From Dactylosporangium sucinum (GTDB lineage: Bacteria > Actinomycetota > Actinomycetes > Mycobacteriales > Micromonosporaceae), in NCBI RefSeq assembly GCF_014647515.1, contig NZ_BMPI01000067.1:11288-65993 (forward strand): a stretch of 54,706 nt of DNA, written 5' to 3'. Under the pieces are notes generated by a model. That model ran no database searches. It was given only the letters and a program-made list of their open reading frames with translations, and was not told the origin of the DNA. Shown here one piece after another: positions 49,020 through 54,706 of this stretch; position 1 is the stretch's first letter; each line of letters starts with the position of its first letter. Made by a program: the position numbers and the translations under genes.

Positions 49020-49882
49020 TGCACAGCGTCGAAGATGACACGCCAGAACGTGAGTTGCCCACGCTTCTCACCGCCGCGACCCGCTCGCTGGCCGCCGGCG
49101 GCGTCCCCTCCCCGAGGGTGGATGCCGAGCTCCTGGCCGCGTACGTCCTGTCGGTCCCGCGCTCCCGGCTGCGCCTGGTCGGGTCGTTGACGCCTGCGCA
49201 GGCAACGTTGTTCGCCTCGCTGGTGGCTCGCCGCGCCGCGCGCGAGCCGTTGCAGCACGTGACCGGCGAGGCCCCGTTCTACGGCCTCTCGCTGGCCGTC
49301 GGCCCGGGCGTCTTCGTCCCGCGGTTCGAGACGGAGCTGCTCGTGGAGTGGGCGTTACGCCAGCCGGCTTCCCGCGTGGTGGACCTGTGCTCGGGTTCGG
49401 GCGCGATCGCGGTGGCGTTCGCGGTCAACCGCCCGTCCGCCCGGGTCACGGCGGTGGAACGTTCCCCGGCCGCGCTGCGGTGGCTGCGCCGCAACGTCGA
49501 CGCGCTGGCCCCGTCGGTCGAGGTGGTCGAGGGCGACGTGACGGACTTTTCGATTTTGTCCGATGTAGACGGTTCGGTGGATCTCGTACTGTGCAATCCG
49601 CCCTACGTCCCGCTGGACGCCCCGGTCGACGTCGAGGTGCGCGACCACGACCCCGCGGAGGCGGTGTTCGCGGGCGACGACGGCCTGGCGCTGATGCCCG
49701 CCGTCGCGGCGCGCGCGGCGGCGCTGCTGCGCCCGGGCGGCCGGCTGGCGATCGAGCACGACGACACCCAGGGCGAGTCGCTCCCGGCCCTGCTCCGCGA
49801 GGGCCCCTTCACGGACGTGACCGACCACGCGGATCTCGCGGGCCGCCCCCGCTTCACCACGGCCCGCCGGGTGGCAGACTAG
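49019..49882 (+). CDS. prmC: Release-factor glutamine methyltransferase
   Basis: 287 aa, S-adenosylmethionine-dependent methylation of the GGQ glutamine of release factors. N-terminal helical domain with EPLQHVTGEAPFYGLSLAVG; catalytic domain with VVDLCSGSGAIAVAFAV (SAM loop) and LVLCNPPYVPL, the NPPY motif holding the target glutamine. GTG 49019 is inferred from the position relative to the family's start; no Shine-Dalgarno is visible. Followed nine bases later by the Sua5 gene. Confidence 0.93.
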   Translation: MHSVEDDTPERELPTLLTAATRSLAAGGVPSPRVDAELLAAYVLSVPRSRLRLVGSLTPAQATLFASLVARRAAREPLQHVTGEAPFYGLSLAVGPGVFVPRFETELLVEWALRQPASRVVDLCSGSGAIAVAFAVNRPSARVTAVERSPAALRWLRRNVDALAPSVEVVEGDVTDFSILSDVDGSVDLVLCNPPYVPLDAPVDVEVRDHDPAEAVFAGDDGLALMPAVAARAAALLRPGGRLAIEHDDTQGESLPALLREGPFTDVTDHADLAGRPRFTTARRVAD

Positions 49883-49891
49883 GTTCTCGTG

Positions 49892-50527
49892 ATGCTCTAC
49901 GACTGCAGCCAGTTGGCCGAGCGCGAGCGCGGGATCGCCGCGGCGATCGAGGCCGTCGGCCGGGGTGACCTGGTCGTCATGCCGACCGACACGATCTACG
50001 GCATCGGCGCCGACGCCTTCAAATCGTGGTCGGTCACCGCGCTCAACAACGCCAAGGGGCGCTCGGCGGCCGTGCCGGTGCTCGTCGGCTCCCGGCACAC
50101 CCTCGACGGGCTGGTGTTCGGCCTGCCGCAGGCCGCCCGGGACCTGGTCGACGCGTTCTGGCCGGGTCCGCTGACGATCGTCGTGGAGCACGCCCCGAGC
50201 CTGCAGTGGGACCTCGGCAGCACCGACGGCACGGTGGCGGTGCGCATGCCGCTGCACCCGATCGCGCTCGAGGTGCTGCGCGAGACCGGTCCGATGGCCG
50301 TCTCGTCGGCCAACAAGGTCGGCCAGCCGCTGCCGCAGACCGCCGAGGAGGCCCGCGACCAGCTCGGCTACGCGGTCAGCGTCTACCTGAGCACCCCGGC
50401 CGACCTCGACAACGTCACGAGCACGATCGTGGACGTGACCGAGAACCGGGTGCGCGCCGTCCGCATCGGCGGCCTGTCGATGGACCAGCTCCGCGAGGTC
50501 GTCCCCGAGATCGAGGAGCCGATCTAG
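49892..50527 (+). CDS. Threonylcarbamoyl-AMP synthase (Sua5/YrdC)
   Basis: 211 aa. RGDLVVMPTDTIYGIGADAF, NAKGRSAAVPVLVGSRHTL, AFWPGPLTIVVEH and MAVSSANKVGQPLPQTAEEA are the YrdC motifs for ATP, bicarbonate and threonine binding. It makes the intermediate for t6A at tRNA position 37. ATG 49892 is preceded by GTG at 49889 in frame. Same direction and close spacing as prmC, the usual actinobacterial pair. Confidence 0.93.
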   Translation: MLYDCSQLAERERGIAAAIEAVGRGDLVVMPTDTIYGIGADAFKSWSVTALNNAKGRSAAVPVLVGSRHTLDGLVFGLPQAARDLVDAFWPGPLTIVVEHAPSLQWDLGSTDGTVAVRMPLHPIALEVLRETGPMAVSSANKVGQPLPQTAEEARDQLGYAVSVYLSTPADLDNVTSTIVDVTENRVRAVRIGGLSMDQLREVVPEIEEPI

Positions 50528-51177
50528 CCCTGGGCGGCCGCCTCGATCTGCGCCAGGGTCACCGGCCCCTGGCGCAGGATCCGGAACGCGCCGGCCTCGA
50601 CCAGCACCAGCGTCGAGGCCAGCGGCTGGGTGATCGAGGTGACGTCCTCCAGCACCGGCACGACCTCCTCGCCCGACCAGTCGAGCTCGGGCAGGAAGTC
50701 GTGGTCGAGCGGCCGGCTCTCCTCGCCCGAGCGGTTCAGGCTGGTCGCCGTCACCGGGCGGCCCAGCAGGTCGACCACCTGCAGGGTGGCGGGGTGGTCG
50801 GGCACGCGCACGCCGACGGTGCCGTTGAGCGTCACGAGGCGGTCCGGCAGGCGGCCGCTCTGCGGCACCACCACCGTCAGCGGGCCCGGCGTGAACGCCC
50901 GGACCAGCCGCTCGGCCACCTCGTCGAGCCGCGCGAAGTCGTGCACCATCCGCAGCGACCCGAACGCCACGTGCATCGGGTTGGCGAGGCTGCGCTCCTT
51001 GGCGTGGAAGACCTTCTCGACGGCCGGCTCGTTGGTCGCGTCGGCGGCGATCATGTAGCCGGTCTCGGTCGGCAGCACCGCCAGGCCGCCCCGGCGGAGA
51101 TGGTCGGCCACCCGCGCGGCGGCGCCGAACGACAGCAGCTTGGCGGGGCTGTGCGTGAGCGCTTCGAACCTGGTCAC
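50524..51177 (-). CDS. Second Sua5/YciO/YrdC-family protein
   Basis: 217 aa. RGGLAVLPTETGYMIAADAT, HAKERSLANPMHVAFGSL, AFTPGPLTVVVPQSG and VTATSLNRSGEESRPLD form the same fold with changes at several conserved positions, for example NRSGE instead of the SANK segment and RSLANP in place of GRS..P. It may be a YciO-like paralogue rather than a second t6A enzyme. Stops of this gene and the upstream Sua5 gene overlap tail to tail over the palindrome CTAG. Confidence 0.85.
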   Translation of the reverse strand: MTRFEALTHSPAKLLSFGAAARVADHLRRGGLAVLPTETGYMIAADATNEPAVEKVFHAKERSLANPMHVAFGSLRMVHDFARLDEVAERLVRAFTPGPLTVVVPQSGRLPDRLVTLNGTVGVRVPDHPATLQVVDLLGRPVTATSLNRSGEESRPLDHDFLPELDWSGEEVVPVLEDVTSITQPLASTLVLVEAGAFRILRQGPVTLAQIEAAAQG

Positions 51178-51201
51178 GGACCGCCATGTTAGCTTGCCGC
51201 C

Positions 51202-51771
51202 ATGTCGTCACCGTTCAGCGTCCTCGTCGTGTGCATGGGCAACATCTGCCGCTCGCCGATGGCCGAGCGCATCCTGGTCGCCGACGCGCTGGCGCTGGGC
51301 GCGACCGCCGACCAGCTGTACGTGCACGGGGCCGGGACCGGCGGCTGGCACGCGGGGGAGGGGATGGACCCGCAGGCGGCCAGGCAGGTGCTCGCCCGCG
51401 GCGGCGACCCGGCCGGGTTCCGGGCCCGCAAGCTGCTCGCCGAGCACGTCGAGGCGTCCGACCTGATCCTGACCGCGACCGGCGAGCAGGTCGACTTCGT
51501 CGTGGCGCTGTGCCCCGACGCCGAGGACCGCACGTTCGTGTTCGGCGAGTTCGGCCGGCTGCTGGGCCGGGTGGACCTGGCCGCGCTGCCGGGCGGCGAC
51601 GTGTACGAGCGCGGGGTGGCGCTCGTCGAGGCGGCGGAAGCGGCGCGCGACGGGCGCCGGGACAGCGACGACCTCGACGACCCGTGGGGCCGCCCGGACG
51701 CGTACTTCAGCCGCGTCGCCGACGAGATCCACGAGGTGACCCGCCCGCTGGCGGCGGCGCTACTGCGCTGA
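51202..51771 (+). CDS. Low-molecular-weight protein-tyrosine phosphatase
   Basis: 189 aa. The catalytic P-loop is VCMGNICRSPMAER (C-x-G-N-x-C-R-S-P), followed by the family's HGAGTGGWHAGEGMDPQAAR segment and DLILTATGEQ. The C-terminal region with GRRDSDDLDDPWGRP and YFSRVADEIHEV carries the general-acid aspartate (DDPWG). Targets may be tyrosine kinases of exopolysaccharide assembly or protein arginine phosphate. It begins 25 bp from the divergent YrdC gene and its end overlaps the next gene by 12 bp. Confidence 0.92.
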   Translation: MSSPFSVLVVCMGNICRSPMAERILVADALALGATADQLYVHGAGTGGWHAGEGMDPQAARQVLARGGDPAGFRARKLLAEHVEASDLILTATGEQVDFVVALCPDAEDRTFVFGEFGRLLGRVDLAALPGGDVYERGVALVEAAEAARDGRRDSDDLDDPWGRPDAYFSRVADEIHEVTRPLAAALLR

Positions 51772-53220
51772 GGCCGACGCGGTGCGCGCGATGTTGCGGG
51801 CCATCCCGCCGAAGACGACGGCGTGGAACGGGGCGACCGACCACCAGTACGCGTGCCCGGCCAGCCCCTTCGGCAGGAAGACCGCTCGCTGCTCGTAGAC
51901 GGAGCCGCCCGCGCCGTCGTCGTGGACGCGCATCTCCAGCCAGGCGCGGCCCGGCAGCCTCATCTCCGCGCGCAGGCGCAGCAGCTCGCCGGGGACGATC
52001 TCCTCGACCCGCCAGAAGTCCAGCGCCTCGCCGACGTACAGCCGGTGCGGGTCGCGCCGCCCCCGCCGCAGCCCGACGCCGCCGACCGCCCGGTCGAGCC
52101 AGCCGCGCACCGACCAGGCCAGCGGGAACGAGTGCCAGCCGTGCTGGCCGCCGATCGCCTCGACGACCTGCCACAGCGCGTGCGGCGGGGCGTCGACGGC
52201 GCGGACCCGCTGGTCCTGGTACGCCGTGCCGCCCGACCACGACGGGTCGCTCGGCAGCGGGTCACTCGGCGCGCCCGGCACGGCCGCGTTCGCCCAGCTG
52301 GTCTCGACGTCGGCGTCGCGGATCCGGCGCAGCGCGAGCTGGACGGCGACCTCGAAGCCGGTGAGGCCGTCGTGCGGATCCGGGACGTACGCGGCGACGT
52401 CGTGCTCGCGGCACACCGCCTCGTGGACGAGGCTGCCGACCAGCGGCCTCGCGATCCGGTTCGGCACCGGCGTGACCAGGCCCACCCAGTGCGACGAGAG
52501 CCACGGCGTCAGCGCCCGCACCGGGATGAGGACGCGGCGGGGCAGGCCGGCCACCCTGGCGTACCGCTGCATCATCTCCGCATACGTGAGCACGTCGGGC
52601 CCGCCGATGTCGAACGCCCGGTTGACCGGCGGCGGGAAGACCGTGGCCGCCGCGACCAGGTAGCGCAGGACGTCCCGGATGGCGATCGGCTGGATCCGGT
52701 TGCGCACCCACTTGGGCGTGACCATGACGGGGAGGCGTTCGGTGAGGTACCGCAGCATCTCGAACGACGCCGACCCCGACCCGATGATGACCGCCGCCCG
52801 GAACACGACCGTCGGCACGCCGCTGCGCAGGAAGATGTCGCCGACCTCGCCGCGGGAGCGCAGATGCGCGGAGGCGCGCTCGCCGGGCACCGGGCCCCCG
52901 AGGTACACGATGCGCTCGACGCCGGCCTCGCGCGCCGCGATGACCAGGTTCAGCGCGCTCTCGCGGTCCACGTCCTCGAACGCGGCCTGCCCGAGCGCGT
53001 GCACCAGGTAGTACACGACCTCGACGCCCTTGCACGCCTCGGCGAGTCCCTCGTCGGCCGCGACGTCGCCGGTGACGATCTCCACCCGCGCCGCCCACGG
53101 CACGTCGCGCAGGCGCCGCGGATCGCGGGTCAGGCAGCGCACCGCGTGGCCGGCGGCCAGCAGCCGCGGCACGAGCCGGCCGCCCACGTACCCGGTCGCG
53201 CCGGTCACGAGACATCGCAT
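51760..53220 (-). CDS. NAD(P)-dependent SDR with C-terminal DUF2867 domain
   Basis: 486 aa. N-terminal atypical SDR: CLVTGATGYVGGRLVPRLLA (nucleotide loop), VEVVYYLVHAL, ESALNLVIAAREAGVERIVY, IRDVLRYLVAAATVFPPPV. Residues about 325-486 are DUF2867 (AVDAPPHALWQVVEAIGGQH ... LDRAVGGVGLRRGRRD ... GHAYWWSVAPFHAVVFGGMA), an aromatic-rich domain of SRPBCC-like fold. Members modify unknown hydrophobic substrates. The start is ATG 53220; the 3' end overlaps the phosphatase gene antisense. Confidence 0.87.
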   Translation of the reverse strand: MRCLVTGATGYVGGRLVPRLLAAGHAVRCLTRDPRRLRDVPWAARVEIVTGDVAADEGLAEACKGVEVVYYLVHALGQAAFEDVDRESALNLVIAAREAGVERIVYLGGPVPGERASAHLRSRGEVGDIFLRSGVPTVVFRAAVIIGSGSASFEMLRYLTERLPVMVTPKWVRNRIQPIAIRDVLRYLVAAATVFPPPVNRAFDIGGPDVLTYAEMMQRYARVAGLPRRVLIPVRALTPWLSSHWVGLVTPVPNRIARPLVGSLVHEAVCREHDVAAYVPDPHDGLTGFEVAVQLALRRIRDADVETSWANAAVPGAPSDPLPSDPSWSGGTAYQDQRVRAVDAPPHALWQVVEAIGGQHGWHSFPLAWSVRGWLDRAVGGVGLRRGRRDPHRLYVGEALDFWRVEEIVPGELLRLRAEMRLPGRAWLEMRVHDDGAGGSVYEQRAVFLPKGLAGHAYWWSVAPFHAVVFGGMARNIARTASASAQ

Positions 53221-53263
53221 GACTTCATGCTTACCCTGCGCGATTGCCACCTAGACTCGTTTC

Positions 53264-54526
53264 ATGGGCGACACGTACTGGGGACCGGACTTCCAGGCGC
53301 TCCGCGAGACCGACCCGGAGATCGCCGACGTCGTCGTCGACGAGCTGCAGCGGCTGCGCGGCGGCGTCCAGCTCATCGCGAGCGAGAACTTCACGTCCCC
53401 GGCCGTGCTCGCCGCGCTGGGCTCGACGCTCACGAACAAGTACGCGGAGGGATATCCCGGCCGGCGGTACTACGGGGGCTGCCGCGAGGTCGACCGCGCC
53501 GAGGAGCTGGGCATCGAGCGCGCCAAGGCCCTCTTCGGCGCCGAGCACGCCAACCTGCAGCCGCACAGCGGGGCGAGCGCCAACCTGGCCGCCTACGCCG
53601 CCCTCCTGATGCCGGGCGACACGGTGCTCGCGATGGAGCTGCCGCACGGCGGCCACCTGACCCACGGCAGCAAGGTGAACTTCTCCGGCAAGTGGTTCAA
53701 CACCGTCGGCTATCCGGTGAGCAAGGAGGACGAGCTCATCGACTACGACGAAGTCCGCGACCTCGCCCTGACCCACCGCCCGAAGATGATCATTTGTGGC
53801 GCCACCGCCTATCCGCGGCTGATCGACTTCGCCCGCTTCCGCCAGATCGCCGACGAGGTCGGCGCCTACCTGATGGTCGACGCCGCCCACTTCATCGGCC
53901 TGGTCGCCGGCCGGGCGATCCCGTCCCCGGTCCCGCACGCCGACGTCGTCTGCTTCACCACGCACAAGGTCCTGCGCGGCCCGCGCGGCGGCATGATCCT
54001 GTGCAAGGAGTCGCTCGCCCAGCGCATCGACAAGGCCGTCTTCCCGTTCACCCAGGGCGGCCCGCTCATGCACGTGGTGGCCGCGAAGGCGGTGGCGCTG
54101 AAGGAGGCCGCCCAGCCGGCGTTCGCCGACTACGCCCGCCAGGTGGTCGCCAACGCCCGGGAGCTGGCCGCCGGCCTGGCGGCGGAGGGCATGCGCCCGG
54201 TCTCCGGCGGCACCGACACCCACCTGGCCCTGATCGACCTGCGCGGGCTGGGCATCACCGGCCGCGAGGCGGAGGAGCGCTGCGACGCCAACGGGATCAC
54301 GCTGAACAAGAACGCGATCCCGTACGACCCGGAGAAGCCGATGACCGCGTCCGGCATCCGCGTCGGCACGCCGTCGGTGACCACGCAGGGCATGAGGGAG
54401 CCGGAGATGCGGGAGATCGCGTCGCTGATCGGGGCCGCGCTGCGCGGCGAGAAGGTCGCCGACCGGGTCACGGAACTGGTGACCCGCTTCCCGGCCTACC
54501 CGGTCCCGCTCACCGCCGCCCCCTGA
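53264..54526 (+). CDS. glyA: Serine hydroxymethyltransferase
   Basis: 420 aa, PLP and tetrahydrofolate-dependent interconversion of serine and glycine, the source of one-carbon units. GVQLIASENFTSPAVLAALG, NKYAEGYPGRRYYGGC, the Schiff-base lysine in CFTTHKVLRGPRGG and GGTDTHLALIDL are canonical. A TAGACT box ends six bases before ATG 53264, indicating a leaderless transcript. The final residues (PVPLTAAP) are followed by tandem repeats. Confidence 0.97.
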   Translation: MGDTYWGPDFQALRETDPEIADVVVDELQRLRGGVQLIASENFTSPAVLAALGSTLTNKYAEGYPGRRYYGGCREVDRAEELGIERAKALFGAEHANLQPHSGASANLAAYAALLMPGDTVLAMELPHGGHLTHGSKVNFSGKWFNTVGYPVSKEDELIDYDEVRDLALTHRPKMIICGATAYPRLIDFARFRQIADEVGAYLMVDAAHFIGLVAGRAIPSPVPHADVVCFTTHKVLRGPRGGMILCKESLAQRIDKAVFPFTQGGPLMHVVAAKAVALKEAAQPAFADYARQVVANARELAAGLAAEGMRPVSGGTDTHLALIDLRGLGITGREAEERCDANGITLNKNAIPYDPEKPMTASGIRVGTPSVTTQGMREPEMREIASLIGAALRGEKVADRVTELVTRFPAYPVPLTAAP

Positions 54527-54534
54527 CCCGCGCG

Positions 54535-54576
54535 CTGTCCGCGCGCGCCGGCGCTCTGTCCGCGCGCGCCGGCGCT
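54535..54576. repeat. Perfect 21-bp tandem repeat after glyA
   Basis: Two identical consecutive units (54535-54555 and 54556-54576), each starting CTGTCCGCG and ending GGCGCT. GC-only blocks within it can form hairpins, so it may be part of the glyA terminator, or a duplication near the insertion element that follows. Confidence 0.75.
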
Positions 54577-54628
54577 GCGGCCGCGGCGGGCGACGCACCT
54601 CGCCTCCGCGGACGCCCGGCCTCGGCCA

Positions 54629-54706
54629 TTAGGTCGTGTCTCGTGGATCTTTGGTGAGGTCGCGTAGCCAGATCTTCATCGTGGCAATGTCGACGGTGGC
54701 GCGGTA
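54629..54706 (-). mobile_element. IS5-family-like transposase, C-terminal end (partial)
   Basis: The minus strand reads YRATVDIATMKIWLRDLTKD followed by a few residues and TAA at 54629-54631. The YRA ... IWLR ending is typical of the DDE transposases of IS5-like elements in actinobacteria. The gene enters from the right edge, so the element continues beyond the window; its end should lie near 54.6 kb. A terminal inverted repeat cannot be confirmed without the other end. Confidence 0.6.

Noticed and set aside
51823..54657. 944-codon plus-strand frame over the SDR and glyA
   Set aside because: Composition is typical of a shadow frame and it overlaps two clear genes in other frames.

Overview
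The window is very GC-rich DNA with NNG/NNC codon bias, frequent GTG/TTG starts, leaderless genes preceded by TANNNT boxes, and the gene order argS-lysA-hom-thrC / thrB-rho / rpmE-prfA / prmC-sua5 / glyA. This indicates a chromosomal segment of an actinobacterium. A member of the Micromonosporaceae (Actinoplanes, Micromonospora, Dactylosporangium relatives) is the best guess, as an inference from gene order and protein style.

Layout. 1-3.8 kb: an ECF42-type sigma factor with its DGPF/YCII partner, an alpha/beta hydrolase, and a divergent regulator pair (Ros/MucR-like zinc finger plus repeated HTH; PadR-like) sharing a perfect inverted repeat. 4.0-17.3 kb: a ten-gene phosphate-type ABC transport locus behind a PHO-box-like repeat. 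It encodes a secreted binding protein, an Ig-like protein, a DUF916-like membrane protein, an LPxTG protein, PstB, PstC, PstA, a membrane-tethered PstS with a 25-glycine linker, a 924-aa binding-protein-like surface protein, and a sortase-fold protein without the catalytic cysteine. Five junctions use ATGA overlaps. I regard this as the most likely undescribed system: a surface-built Pst machine. 17.3-21.0 kb: small housekeeping/stress genes and a UvrA-like protein. 21.0-23.7 kb: a decayed integrative element (DUF3987 and tyrosine-recombinase remnants) beside a low-GC gene with a C-terminal nucleoside-deoxyribosyltransferase/TIR-like domain, a candidate defence gene. 23.7-26.1 kb: a DHFR-like protein, an ECF sigma factor with a SnoaL-like tail, a possible insertion-sequence end, and tRNA-Arg(CCG). 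26.1-27.7 kb: DUF305 and DUF3105 membrane proteins.

27.8-54.5 kb is a conserved core cluster that has been repeatedly interrupted. argS-lysA-hom-thrC (Arg-tRNA, lysine, threonine) is cut off from thrB by about 6.7 kb carrying a secreted subtilisin with a seven-repeat C-terminal propeller, a second ECF42/DGPF module, an MFS exporter and an SPFH/ribbon-helix-helix pair with its own palindromic operator. After rho lies a T4-phage-like RNA repair operon (Rnl1-like RNA ligase and Pnkp-like kinase-phosphatase), then rpmE, prfA, a small unknown protein, a cytoplasmic TPR-GGDEF diguanylate cyclase, prmC, two convergent YrdC-domain genes, a low-molecular-weight phosphatase, a DUF2867-type SDR and glyA. 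The right edge carries the C-terminal end of an IS5-like transposase.

All calls come from reading the sequence and remembered family motifs; no database search was run.
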